Below are positions 26,704 to 35,253 of a stretch of 42,883 bases of DNA, one piece after another. The notes beneath the pieces were generated by a model. That model was given only the letters and a program-made list of their open reading frames with translations, did no database searches and was not told the DNA's origin. Each line of letters starts with the position of its first letter. The first letter of the stretch is position 1. This DNA comes from Clostridium puniceum (GTDB lineage Bacteria; Bacillota; Clostridia; Clostridiales; Clostridiaceae). Position numbers and translations under genes: made by a program. Location of the stretch: assembly GCF_002006345.1 (NCBI RefSeq), contig NZ_LZZM01000194.1:1-42883 (forward strand), read 5' to 3'.

Positions 26704-28071
26704 TTAATAATAAAATTTAGGAATTCCCCTCTTATCCTCCATTCCTGGTATAATTGGTGGTATAAACTCTCTTCCTAGCCATTGTCTACTAGACTCGGTA
26801 GTAGTAAGTTCTGCAAGTTTTGTTACTCCAACATAAACATCGGATATTTTATACCAAGTTGCATAATCAACTACACCTGTTTGTGGTAAGGTAAATATTT
26901 GTTGAAATACTTTTACTGCCTCTGCAGTTCTTTCGCCATATTGACCATCCTCAGCCTGCCTTGGAATTAATGGATAGTTTCTAGCTATTCTATTTAATTG
27001 ACCTTGAATTGTTCTTACATTTGGACCAGTTGATCCTATAGTCAATGGACGTCCCGGATAGGATTGTGGACTTCCTTCAACTTCTTTAGCTGTAACTAAT
27101 TCAATGTTATCTCCATAATAATATCTCAATATATCATATGGAAATCTACCTTGCTGAGCTAATTCTTGACTTCCCCATTGACTTAACCACTGAGGACAGC
27201 TGACGCTTTTACCATCACAATATTGTGTAAAAAGCGGCTGTTTCCTTCCAATTCTTTTTACATAAGTAGAAAAAATCTCGTCTACAATTCGACTTATATT
27301 ATCATAAATATTTCTACCATAATTAAATGCATGGTCATAAGCTGTAGAGCTTGTAATATCATAGTTCTTTCCTTTTCCTCTATACCATTCCGTAAAAATT
27401 CTATTTAAGGTAAAAGATATAATACAATAAATATTTGCTCTTAAGGCTGAATCATTCCAAGTTGAGTATATTTCACATGAAGCAACATTTTTAATATAAT
27501 CTTTAAATGGTACTTTATAATTTGGTGCTGAATCATCATTTGGGCTTCCTTGATGAACAATAATATATTCTGGAACTACAGGTTCAGGTAATACAACACC
27601 TGAGGTTGGTGGTGGCACAGGTTTCTCTTCCTCTTCTGGTATTTTAGGAGGAAAGTTTCCATTTAACGTATTAGGTTGTATGTTTATAATCTCCTGCCTC
27701 ATATCACCTCTTCCTAAACTTACTTCTAAATTACAGATTTGATATGCAACTCTAGTGGAAAATACTTGGCACCCCCGTATTACTATTGGCCTAAAACCAT
27801 CTCTTTCAACAGTTATATCATATAAACTATACGGTAACTGAGTATTTTCTTTATTTAAGGAATACTCTAAGGGCGGAGCTGATAAATCTATTTCTTGTGT
27901 TAATCCAGATGTATCAGTAACTAAATCAATAGTCTGTAAACTTTCAGTTCCTTCTGTACCTGTTACAGTTATCTTGGCTCCATCAATTGGAATATAATTA
28001 TCACCTCTAAAACATTGAACTTTTAACCTACCTATATTTGACATGGGATTTATGTTATTTATATTCTCCAT
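26704..28071 (-). CDS. SpoIID/LytB-like protein with peptidoglycan-binding domain
   Basis: This 455-residue protein lacks a signal peptide. A transthyretin-like N-terminal domain (about 12-125) and a Pro/Glu-rich linker come first. A SpoIID-like stretch begins near 190: VPFKDYIKNVASCEIYSTWN, then SALRANIYCIISFTLNR, keeping the Glu equivalent of the SpoIID active site. A PG_binding_1 domain closes it (about 345-410; GSTGPNVRTIQGQLN, YGERTAEAVKVFQ). SpoIID is a lytic transglycosylase used in engulfment, so a spore-wall or cortex role is plausible. The ATG at 28071 has AGAGAGG 5 nt upstream, better than an in-frame ATG 9 codons earlier. Confidence 0.75.
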   Translation of the reverse strand: MENINNINPMSNIGRLKVQCFRGDNYIPIDGAKITVTGTEGTESLQTIDLVTDTSGLTQEIDLSAPPLEYSLNKENTQLPYSLYDITVERDGFRPIVIRGCQVFSTRVAYQICNLEVSLGRGDMRQEIINIQPNTLNGNFPPKIPEEEEKPVPPPTSGVVLPEPVVPEYIIVHQGSPNDDSAPNYKVPFKDYIKNVASCEIYSTWNDSALRANIYCIISFTLNRIFTEWYRGKGKNYDITSSTAYDHAFNYGRNIYDNISRIVDEIFSTYVKRIGRKQPLFTQYCDGKSVSCPQWLSQWGSQELAQQGRFPYDILRYYYGDNIELVTAKEVEGSPQSYPGRPLTIGSTGPNVRTIQGQLNRIARNYPLIPRQAEDGQYGERTAEAVKVFQQIFTLPQTGVVDYATWYKISDVYVGVTKLAELTTTESSRQWLGREFIPPIIPGMEDKRGIPKFYY

Positions 28072-28162
28072 ATATTGCCTCTCTATATTTTTTCTCAAAA
28101 TATTATATTTATTAAGATCACCATTTATTACTATATATATCCCAATTTAAATTTTATGGTAA

Positions 28163-28200
28163 TAATATGTATGTATGTATGCTGCAATTAAATTTTTATT
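28163..28200 (+). repeat. Dispersed AT-rich element, copy 4 (partial), with TATG microsatellite
   Basis: A TATGTATGTATGTATG run leads into CTGCAATTAAATTTTTA, which matches the inverted right arm of the element at 1319-1411 (TTGCAATTAAATTTCTA) at 15 of 17 positions. Only one arm is present. Confidence 0.4.
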
Positions 28201-28225
28201 ATTTTAATTTTTGTATCTATTGGTA

Positions 28226-29167
28226 CTAGGAATCCATGTTAGTAACTATTTCTTCTACCTTTTTTGAACTTTCTCCACGTTTAGCATAGGACAAAATTAT
28301 AATGGTAATTATAATTAAACCTGTTCCTAACCATTGCCCTATTCCAAGCTGTTCATGTAACCATACTACAGCTAATAAAGCTGCTGATAAGGGTTCTGCT
28401 GCTGATAATATACTTGACTCTGTTGGTTTTATATATTTTAAACTTTCCAAGAAGCAAGTAAACGCAATCAGAGTTCCAAATAGGACTACAAATACAACAG
28501 CCAATACTGAAGTAATAGACCATTGTCCAACACAATTCCATGGCTGATGTATAAAACTGAACGTTATTCCCCCTATTAGCATTGCCCATCCAACTATTAA
28601 TAACGAACCCCATTTGGTAAGAAGGGAACGTGGCTGCACTGTATAAAAAGCAGCTCCAAAGGCTGAACTAATTCCCCAAAATAAGGATAGCTTAGAAATA
28701 GATATACTATGAATATTACCTTTTGTAATAATAAGGAATGTACCTAACATTGCTAGGATAATAGCTATAGTTTCTTGCAGTTCTGGCATCTTTTTAGTCC
28801 GAATAGCTAAATAACAAGTTATTATAACTGGTGATAAATATTGAAGTATTGTAGCTGTTGCTGCATTTCCATATTTTATAGCAGCAAAATATGTATATTG
28901 AACACCTAACATACCTATGATACTAAATAATATAAGCTTTAACCTATCATCTTTAGACTTCCATATTTCAAATATATCCTGTTTACCTTTAATAGAAGAA
29001 TAGAATAATAGAATTATTCCTGATAGTAATAAACGAATTACAACAAGCCATTCTGCACTAAATTCCTTTTTCTGAAATAGATATTGAGCAACTGTCCCAG
29101 ATACTCCCCATAACATTGCAGCTATAATTACAAGTATTATTCCTTTTATTCTTAATTTAGATTTCAA
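28226..29167 (-). CDS. EamA/DMT-family transporter
   Basis: This 313-residue membrane protein has ten predicted transmembrane helices in two EamA repeats. The first starts at GIILVIIAAMLWGVSGTVAQ and the second near LSLFWGISSAFGAAFYTVQP. SSILSAAEPLSAALLAVVWL matches the conserved late helix. The family exports amino acids or other metabolites; the substrate here is unknown. It is divergent from an AraC regulator 337 bp away, which may control it (inference). Confidence 0.87.
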   Translation of the reverse strand: MKSKLRIKGIILVIIAAMLWGVSGTVAQYLFQKKEFSAEWLVVIRLLLSGIILLFYSSIKGKQDIFEIWKSKDDRLKLILFSIIGMLGVQYTYFAAIKYGNAATATILQYLSPVIITCYLAIRTKKMPELQETIAIILAMLGTFLIITKGNIHSISISKLSLFWGISSAFGAAFYTVQPRSLLTKWGSLLIVGWAMLIGGITFSFIHQPWNCVGQWSITSVLAVVFVVLFGTLIAFTCFLESLKYIKPTESSILSAAEPLSAALLAVVWLHEQLGIGQWLGTGLIIITIIILSYAKRGESSKKVEEIVTNMDS

Positions 29168-29504
29168 TTATTTTCACTCACTTTCTTTATAACCATTTTA
29201 AACACATCAAATAAAATTCAAACTCTCTCTTAATATACTTTAAATTTGTTAATTTCATTAAAGATCTCCCAATCTCATATTCATTTATTTGCGGAATATA
29301 CATGTACACTTATTGTATTTTAAGTACATATCTGAACAGCATATTGTTTATTTAGAAAAATCATCACATAAAAAAATATGCGTGTAAAATACTATATTTA
29401 TTACAAATATATTGATTCTTTTAAATAAATCTGTAATAATCTTATTATTATTTTAGACCTTTTACAATTAATATATTATCAAAAATTAAAACTATATTAG
29501 CGAG
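29168..29504. other. Divergent promoter region of the EamA transporter and AraC regulator
   Basis: AT-rich, no open frame. No strong palindrome or clear promoter pair stands out. Confidence 0.4.
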
Positions 29505-30413
29505 ATGATAAAAATGCAAGCAACCAGGATAGAAGTAAATGATAATTTACAAGAAACAGTAAAACATGGTTCTTATGATTTTCCACTGGCAATTTATACT
29601 GATAGCTTTAATCTGTTCGAAGAGGGATATATAAGATGGCATTGGCATAAAGAACTACAATTTTCATATTCACTTTATGATAAAGTAGTTGTTTTTATTG
29701 AGGATGAAAAAATAACTTTAGCTCCAGGTGAAGGAATTATGATAAATTCAAACGTTCTCCATCAAATTAAACCTTATGACAATAGTAATTGTATGATGTT
29801 TTCCCTTAATTTTGATCCAGCTTTAATTGGAGGTGCTGAAGCATCACTTATCGAAAAAAAGTATTTAATTCCAATCATTGAAAGTAAAAATTTAAAATTT
29901 ATAAGTTTAAAACCTAATATTCAGTGGCAGAAAAAGATATTGGATTATTTAAAAGTAATTTTTGCCTTATCTAACGAAAAAAACTATGGCTATGAATTAG
30001 AAATGAAGAACTATTTAGGTATTCTTTGGTTAAACTTAGCTAGAGAAATTAAAGAAGAAATAAGAGACTCTGCTGCTACAATTTATAATGATAATGAGCG
30101 TGTAAAGCTGGCAATGCAATATATACATAAATATTATGCAGACAATGTTCTTTTAGACAATATTGCAATGGCAGCAAATATAAGCAAAAGCGAATGCTGT
30201 CGAAGTTTTAAGAGGATTTTAAAAATAACACCTTTTGAATATTTAATGGAATATAGAATTTCAAAAGCCTGTGAACTTCTTCTGAAAAATAATGAATCTA
30301 TTTCCAACATTGCTTTTGATGTTGGCTTTAATGGAATAAGTTACTTTGGAAAAGTATTTAAAAAATATAGAAATTGCACACCTTCTGAGTATAGAAATAA
30401 ATATAATAGATAG
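29505..30413 (+). CDS. AraC-family transcriptional regulator
   Basis: This 302-residue protein has an N-terminal cupin sensor (about 35-105; IRWHWHKELQFSY, LAPGEGIMINSNVLHQIKPY) and a C-terminal pair of helix-turn-helix motifs (about 200-300; VLLDNIAMAANISKSECCRS, then ISNIAFDVGFNGISYFGKVF, ending CTPSEYRNKY). HWHKEL and the VLHQIKP motif are typical of sugar-responsive members. The start is uncertain between ATG 29505 and ATG 29514, since only a weak GAG site is present. It is divergent from the EamA transporter. Because the xylan cluster follows, it could also act there, but its terminator separates it. Confidence 0.85.
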   Translation: MIKMQATRIEVNDNLQETVKHGSYDFPLAIYTDSFNLFEEGYIRWHWHKELQFSYSLYDKVVVFIEDEKITLAPGEGIMINSNVLHQIKPYDNSNCMMFSLNFDPALIGGAEASLIEKKYLIPIIESKNLKFISLKPNIQWQKKILDYLKVIFALSNEKNYGYELEMKNYLGILWLNLAREIKEEIRDSAATIYNDNERVKLAMQYIHKYYADNVLLDNIAMAANISKSECCRSFKRILKITPFEYLMEYRISKACELLLKNNESISNIAFDVGFNGISYFGKVFKKYRNCTPSEYRNKYNR

Positions 30414-30524
30414 TACAGAATATAAGTTTTCTTTTTTATCTTCAAATAATGTACAAGGAAGGTAAGGAAACAGATATGAACTTCTTAGAAACGTGATAGA
30501 TATCCATAGAAAAGATTATATATG

Positions 30525-30556
30525 AAAGCGGATATCAACCAATATCCGCTTTTTAT
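30525..30556 (+). terminator. Terminator of the AraC regulator gene
   Basis: AAAGCGGATAT pairs with ATATCCGCTTT around five bases (30525-30552), followed by TTATT. It is strong and may also stop minus-strand transcripts from the xylan cluster. Confidence 0.85.
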
Positions 30557-30708
30557 TGAGTAAAAAAACTGTTATCAAATTATAAAATATAATAACCAAG
30601 TACTTTTTCTTCTGATATGGAAAGCAAGCTATTTAGTGCTTAATTTACATAAGAAATAAACTTATCAGTAATATCATATGTTTTGAAGTTACAATGATTT
30701 TAAGCTAC

Positions 30709-30960
30709 TTAACTATCTACACCTGATATTCTAAAATAATCAAAATCAACAAAGCCACCTGCTGCTTTTGTCGCATAATTGAATAAAGCAAAACGGTAAC
30801 CTATAAATATTATTTGGAAATTTCTTAAAATAATTTTTCTTAATGCAAAAAGATCTGCTGTATTAATTCTTCCATCCTTATTTACGTCTGCATTTGCTTT
30901 ATTTATATTGCCTATTCCTGCAAGTATATATTGGGTAAATGCAATCTAATGCATTACTTT
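30709..30960 (-). pseudogene. Frameshifted dockerin and GH43-type C-terminal remnant after the esterase
   Basis: In a frame different from the end of the esterase, the minus strand encodes AFTQYILAGIGNINKANADV followed by NKDGRINTADLFALRKIIL. This is the end of a first and a full second type I dockerin repeat (Ca-loop DVNKDGRINTAD). After a short junction the frame continues YRFALFNYATKAAGGFVDFD and stops, the end of a GH43-type C-terminal (concanavalin-like) domain. The esterase frame leaves this frame near NALD at about 30945, where one base too many (or two too few) shifts it. The esterase evidently once carried a dockerin; a deletion then fused foreign tail sequence behind it. Sequencing error could mimic the frameshift. 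Confidence 0.7.
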
Positions 30961-32008
30961 TAATATTACCATAGTTAAAAATACTTTTTGCAAAGTTATA
31001 AAGACCATGTTTCCAAACTGTAAAATCATGACCACCATCAGTTGTATACCAAATATGGTTAACTTTATTCTCAATTAGTGTTTGGTGATAAGTATTAGGT
31101 GTATTTCCAACAACACCATCGTTATTTCCAGTGCATATCATTACGAGTTTAGGAATATTGATAGAGTTTTGGGGAATTGTAAACTGTGCCTTAGTAAATT
31201 GACCAGAATAATTTAATACACTATCTGGAAGAAGTCCTGGTGCAGGAGAAAAGGCACCTATATAAGCAAACTTATCGAGTTTTTTAAAACCTATAAATAA
31301 TGATTCTCTTCCCCCCATTGAGAGCCCAGCTATAGCAGTATTTTCTCTACCTTGTTTGACCGAATAATTAGAGTTAATAAAAGGCATTAAATCATTGTTT
31401 AAATCATTTATAAAGTTATCAAAAGCATTCATATTTTCTTGACTCAAAATATTTTGGGGTACTGAATCATTTTCAGCAGCACGAACATTAGGCATTACTA
31501 CAATCATATCTGAAGCTTTGTTTTCAGCAACTAGATTTCCGATTATTGCAGCTGGATTTGCATTGAGCCATTCAGAATCTGTGCCGCCTATACCATGCAA
31601 TAAATATAAAACAGGGTATTTTTTCTGGGTTGAATAGTTTACTGGTAATAGCACATAACAATTTCTTTTAGTTCCAGTTGTTTTTGAATAATAAGATACT
31701 TCTTTTAAAGTTCCATATTTTACATTAGGTTTATTAGTATCAAAACCGTAAGGAGCTTTATAGTCATCCTTAGCTTGTACCTTATTTTCAGTAGATTGTA
31801 ATTTTTGTCCTTCATCTTTTACATTAATTTCTGGTGCATTTGTATCAGCAAAAGTTGTACCTGTGCCTGCAGTAATTTCTTGAATAGCCTTAGTGCTTGT
31901 AGTCACCGCAAACGCATTAACATTATAATTACCAGCTAAATAACATACAGACATAGCTATAGTTCCAACAACAATCTTTGATAAAATCATTTTTAATTTT
32001 TTTGACAT
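30899..32008 (-). CDS. CE1-type esterase (feruloyl/acetyl xylan esterase), C-terminus frameshifted
   Basis: This 369-residue secreted alpha/beta hydrolase has a signal peptide (about 1-34). The catalytic Ser230 is in AGLSMGGRES, the catalytic His327 in DGGHDFTVWKHGLYNF, and the fold start VLYLLHGIGG is at 133-142. GAFSPAPGLLP and the His motif match the feruloyl-esterase domain of clostridial xylanases such as XynZ. It removes feruloyl or acetyl groups from arabinoxylan, helping the GH10 and GH30 enzymes in the same cluster. The catalytic domain is complete to about residue 345. The last 20 residues (CIYPIYTCRNRQYK) are frameshift product where a dockerin should begin. AAAAGGAG precedes the ATG. 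Confidence 0.85.
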   Translation of the reverse strand: MSKKLKMILSKIVVGTIAMSVCYLAGNYNVNAFAVTTSTKAIQEITAGTGTTFADTNAPEINVKDEGQKLQSTENKVQAKDDYKAPYGFDTNKPNVKYGTLKEVSYYSKTTGTKRNCYVLLPVNYSTQKKYPVLYLLHGIGGTDSEWLNANPAAIIGNLVAENKASDMIVVMPNVRAAENDSVPQNILSQENMNAFDNFINDLNNDLMPFINSNYSVKQGRENTAIAGLSMGGRESLFIGFKKLDKFAYIGAFSPAPGLLPDSVLNYSGQFTKAQFTIPQNSINIPKLVMICTGNNDGVVGNTPNTYHQTLIENKVNHIWYTTDGGHDFTVWKHGLYNFAKSIFNYGNIKSNALDCIYPIYTCRNRQYK

Positions 32009-32220
32009 ATGAACAGCTCCTTTTAATTATTAATATATTTGTTTTAAACTGCCATTTTTCTATAAATCATCTAAGTAAATTATATATCTACTTATTTAAT
32101 AAAATTTTGTAGATTGATCATTTTTTATTAACAACTTTTCTTTAAGATATGTTTTTATACTTAAATAATTAATTTTTGATAAATTATTCATAAAGAAGTG
32201 GCTTCGGCACTAAATCCTAA

Positions 32221-32379
32221 CTAGGTTGCTGCATTTTCCATTAGAATATCAATTAGTTCATTTGTTTCTAGATTTTTTATGATAACACCATAGTCAAGAT
32301 TCGGTGTATCTTTTGTAAAATTGGCTAATTCTAGCGACTTTGAGTTCACCGCCAATATATATCTTCTACGATATATCAT
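32221..32379 (-). pseudogene. ISL3-like transposase remnant
   Basis: A 52-codon minus-strand frame from ATG 32379 to TAG includes LANFTKDTPNLDYGVIIKNL followed by ETNELIDIL. This resembles the ISL3-family catalytic segment (DDFAFKKGxxYGTIxxDLExxxxIDxL), with the DD pair degraded. There are no terminal repeats and the rest of the transposase is missing. It suggests that an IS once inserted in the cluster. Confidence 0.5.
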
Positions 32380-32457
32380 GACAGGATGGAACAAAAAACT
32401 GCATTCTACTACTATTGCATGACTCTTAAAGAATCTGAATTACTAGCTATAAGTACA

Positions 32458-32504
32458 ATATAAGTGGATTTATTTCTACTATATTGACATAAATCCACTT
32501 ATAT
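32458..32504. terminator. 16-bp perfect hairpin, possible terminator
   Basis: ATATAAGTGGATTTAT (32458-32473) and ATAAATCCACTTATAT (32489-32504) are perfectly complementary. No strong U-run follows on either strand, so it could be a terminator of the xylanase transcript or a trace of an inserted element. Confidence 0.45.
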
Positions 32505-32543
32505 ATTACCAAAATTTTAAAATTAATTAGTTGGTTCGAATCC

Positions 32544-32690
32544 TTATAACTGATTGCTGTTTCCTCTATAAGCCTATTGGCATACATTGGTGCCATCAGA
32601 AATTTCAAAGTTATGATCATCTAATACCTTAGTTTGTTTACTACTCATAGCTGCAATAGCATATGCACCGCTTGCTAAAGAAGATTTTAT
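32544..32690 (-). pseudogene. CBM13 (ricin-B-like) domain remnant
   Basis: The minus strand encodes SSLASGAYAIAAMSSKQTKV then LDDHNFEISDGTNVCQ, an in-frame TAG, and AYRGNSNQL. This is one beta-trefoil repeat of the ricin-B/CBM13 type (G-Y-x-I...S-x-K-x-L-D...D-G-x-x-V-x-Q...N-Q). It begins about 100 nt after the xylanase stop, and sequence between is also degraded (GFDDTSVVKKLF). It is probably the lost carbohydrate-binding module of a neighbouring enzyme. Confidence 0.6.
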
Positions 32691-32785
32691 AGAAAACTTC
32701 TATGCATCATTTGAATATGCATTGTAAATTATAATCAACAATTTGAATAATTTTTTTACAACAGATGTATCATCGAAACCTTTAA

Positions 32786-33985
32786 TTACTTAGCAAGAGT
32801 ATATCCTGCATCAAAATATGCTTTTAAAACTGAATAATACGCCTCTTTTGGTGTTGAATAATTAGAATACAATAATGGTTTCTCTTTAGAACGCCATGAA
32901 TGATCATCACTTAGTCCCCAAAATACAAGGGCTGTAATATTAGCACCTGATTTTTTAGCAGATAGAATAGCAGACATTAAGTCATAATAATATTTTGCTT
33001 GTTCTGATAAAGAAGTGCACCCAGCATCAAGCTCCGTAATTTGAATTTCAAATCCTGCTTTTGCAAATGCATTCAATGCACTTTTATAATAAGCAACTGA
33101 TGGGAATTGAGTAGTTAAATGAGACTGCATACCAATTCCTGCACATATTTTCTTACCTGAATTAATATAATTAATCAAATTAATTATATTATTCACTTCC
33201 ATATATTCGTTGTAATCATTATAAAATAACTTTACTTTATTTGTTAAACCAAAATACTCCAATGTCTCATACGCATATTGAAAGGCTTGTTTTACAAAAC
33301 CTGCTCTCGCTCCAAGATTACTGCCATAAATTTTTTGCCATCCAGAGCCTCCAGCACTTTCTGCATGTAAGTATTCATTTACAACATCCCATGCATAAAC
33401 TGCACTTCCATATTTGCTTGAAAAAACATGTCCCATAACAGATTTAATGTAGAATTCCATTCTCTTATTCATAACATTTTGATTTACATAGTTTCCATTT
33501 GGGTTATAACCATTTCTAAAGTACCAGTCTGGAGTCTGAGAGTGCCAAACAAGTGTATGACCACGCATTGATAATCCATTTTCATAACAAAATTTCAACA
33601 TATTATCTACAGTTGTAAAATCAAGTTTTGGAACTGTACTTTCTGGATAATTATCAGGAATATAGTAACCAAGTGCTTTTGCTTGTGATATAGAAATCAC
33701 ATTTGCAGAATGACCTAAAACAGCATCAGGTTTCATTTCATTTTCTGGGGTTACACTATTGTATTCCTTCTTTGTAGCATTTATTGCATTGCGATCTAAA
33801 ATTTGAGATGATCCTAATGTAGTTCCTACCTTTCCAAACACATTTCCATAAGTATTCAATAAATTAGCATTATTTACATTAGTTGCTGCTTTAGTTGTCG
33901 TTGCTGCTTTTACCTGAATTCCTGAAGTGAGAAATGTAGAAATTATAAGAGTTGCAGACAAAATCATACTTATATATTTTTTCAT
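32786..33985 (-). CDS. Endo-1,4-beta-xylanase (GH10)
   Basis: This 399-residue secreted enzyme cleaves the xylan backbone. A signal peptide (1-27, ending VKA) is followed by a single GH10 barrel with all hallmarks: NSVTPENEMKPD (76-87), RGHTLVWHSQTPDW (141-154), acid/base Glu204 in AWDVVNE and nucleophile Glu318 in QITELDAG, then ALVFWGLSDDHSW. It lacks any attached binding module or dockerin, although a CBM13 remnant follows its stop codon. AGGAGG precedes the ATG. It lies in the same strand and cluster as GH30, GH43 and esterase genes. Confidence 0.96.
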   Translation of the reverse strand: MKKYISMILSATLIISTFLTSGIQVKAATTTKAATNVNNANLLNTYGNVFGKVGTTLGSSQILDRNAINATKKEYNSVTPENEMKPDAVLGHSANVISISQAKALGYYIPDNYPESTVPKLDFTTVDNMLKFCYENGLSMRGHTLVWHSQTPDWYFRNGYNPNGNYVNQNVMNKRMEFYIKSVMGHVFSSKYGSAVYAWDVVNEYLHAESAGGSGWQKIYGSNLGARAGFVKQAFQYAYETLEYFGLTNKVKLFYNDYNEYMEVNNIINLINYINSGKKICAGIGMQSHLTTQFPSVAYYKSALNAFAKAGFEIQITELDAGCTSLSEQAKYYYDLMSAILSAKKSGANITALVFWGLSDDHSWRSKEKPLLYSNYSTPKEAYYSVLKAYFDAGYTLAK

Positions 33986-34025
33986 ATTGTTTTCCTCCTT
34001 TTAATAAATAATTGTCAGCTACAAA

Positions 34026-34440
34026 CTAGTTACCTACACCTGTTGCATTCGAACTAAATTTAAAGTAATCAAAGTCAGCACAGCCACTAGTATAATTAAA
34101 GAGAGCGAACCTGTACCATACAAACCATAATTTGTAGAAAAAATGCATTTTGAGATTACTGCCAACTGTGCCCAAGTACTAGCATTGTAACTATAATAGA
34201 ATTTGGCTATTTGTGTATTGCAATCACCATCCACCTTTAGATACACAATATTATTAGTAAGATCAACAGAAGTTTCTAAGCCATCTAAATTACATTGAAT
34301 AAGTTTTTTAGTTCCATTATCATTTCTTACTGCTATATATCCATACTTACTATGGAAATCGAATAATCCAACAATTTTTCCAGGTTTGATATTGTTGGAA
34401 AAGTAAAATAAATATCACGAACACTGCTAACACTTCCGGA
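34026..34440 (-). pseudogene. Remnant of CBM6 end plus GH43-type C-terminal domain
   Basis: Starting two bases after the deacetylase stop, minus-strand frames read SGSVSSVRDIYFTF (the typical end of a CBM6 module). After frameshifts they continue GLFDFHSKYGYIAVRNDNGT, then LETSVDLTNNIVYLKVDGDC and FYYSYNASTWAQLA, and after another shift YRFALFNYTSG then ADFDYFKFSSNATGVGN and a stop. This pattern is the GH43-C2 (concanavalin-like) domain of xylosidases and arabinofuranosidases. Its catalytic part is gone. At least two frame changes are needed, so this is a pseudogene tail left by a deletion. Confidence 0.7.
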
Positions 34441-34441
34441 A

Positions 34442-35212
34442 TTAATTTCCAGTTATTAATTTTCTTGTAAACGTTGTAATATTATCAGTATTAACAATAG
34501 CTATTCTTGGCATATTCATTAAATCACTAGAATCTGTAGCCATTCCTCCACCTACTTTAAAAGCCATTTTTACATTTAAACTTTTTAAAACCTTAATAAA
34601 ATTGTTACTTGATTCACCAAATGGATATGCAAAGTACTTTACTGGTTTATTGGTTAAATTTTCAAGTTTAGCAGTTGCACCACTTATTCTTTTTGTTAGT
34701 TCTCCAGTACTCAAATTTGCAATATGCCCATGTGTTGTAGAGTGATTTTCCAATTCTATTTTGTTGTTTGCTACTGTTTTGAGTTGATTTTCGTTCATTA
34801 TTCTAATTATATCTGATGAACTTCCCCAAGATGTGCCAATCTGATCTGTTACAACATATTCTGTAGCATTAAATTCATATTGTTTAAGTATAGGATATAC
34901 ATTGTTATAAAAATCTATTGTCGCACCATCAAAGGTTAAAAGAACTGGTTTTACTGGCATAGGAGCTTTTTTAGTAATAATGTTGTAAAACTGATCATTA
35001 GTAAGTGTAGTATAACCGTTGTTTTTTAAATATTCCATTTCCTGTTTAAATTCAATTAAACTTATTTGCCATATATCACTTCTATTAGGATTTGTTTCGA
35101 TCCTATGATACATTAGTACTGGAACTTTTATCGCTGTTGCAGCATTTGCATTTAATACAAATGTTAACATGAATATTGCAATACCAATAATTGAAACAAC
35201 AAATTTTTTCAT
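34442..35212 (-). CDS. Secreted polysaccharide deacetylase-like protein (CE4 fold) with altered motif 1
   Basis: This 256-residue exported protein has a signal peptide (1-24) and a NodB-like fold: PVLMYHRIE (31-39), motif 1 at 93-96, motif 2 HSTTH (157-161) and motif 3 region YFAYPFGE. CE4 enzymes remove acetyl groups from xylan, chitin or peptidoglycan; the xylan cluster suggests acetylxylan. Motif 1 reads TFDG instead of TFDD-G, as if one Asp codon were deleted. The second Asp normally binds the metal, so activity is doubtful. It lies 41 nt after the GH30 gene and abuts a pseudogene tail. It may itself be an inactivated component. Confidence 0.8.
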   Translation of the reverse strand: MKKFVVSIIGIAIFMLTFVLNANAATAIKVPVLMYHRIETNPNRSDIWQISLIEFKQEMEYLKNNGYTTLTNDQFYNIITKKAPMPVKPVLLTFDGATIDFYNNVYPILKQYEFNATEYVVTDQIGTSWGSSSDIIRIMNENQLKTVANNKIELENHSTTHGHIANLSTGELTKRISGATAKLENLTNKPVKYFAYPFGESSNNFIKVLKSLNVKMAFKVGGGMATDSSDLMNMPRIAIVNTDNITTFTRKLITGN

Positions 35213-35253
35213 AATTCTTCCCTCTTTCTTAAGCTTAAATTACCTAATTAGTA

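Larger units (their letters stand above)
32009..32785. other. Gene-remnant region between the esterase and the xylanase
   Basis: No intact gene lies here. It contains a decayed transposase piece (32221-32379), a 16-bp hairpin (32458-32504) and a decayed carbohydrate-binding domain (32544-32690). The esterase promoter should lie within 32009-32200. Confidence 0.6.

Noticed and set aside
30414..30708. Search for a further xylan gene between the AraC terminator and the dockerin remnant
   Set aside because: Only the terminator at 30525-30556 and AT-rich sequence with stops in all frames were found.
32525..32550. GGTTCGAATCC resembling a tRNA T-arm, hinting at a tRNA fragment or attachment site
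   Set aside because: The flanking bases do not form the 5-bp T stem and no other tRNA arm is present; it lies in the decayed CBM13 region and is best taken as chance.
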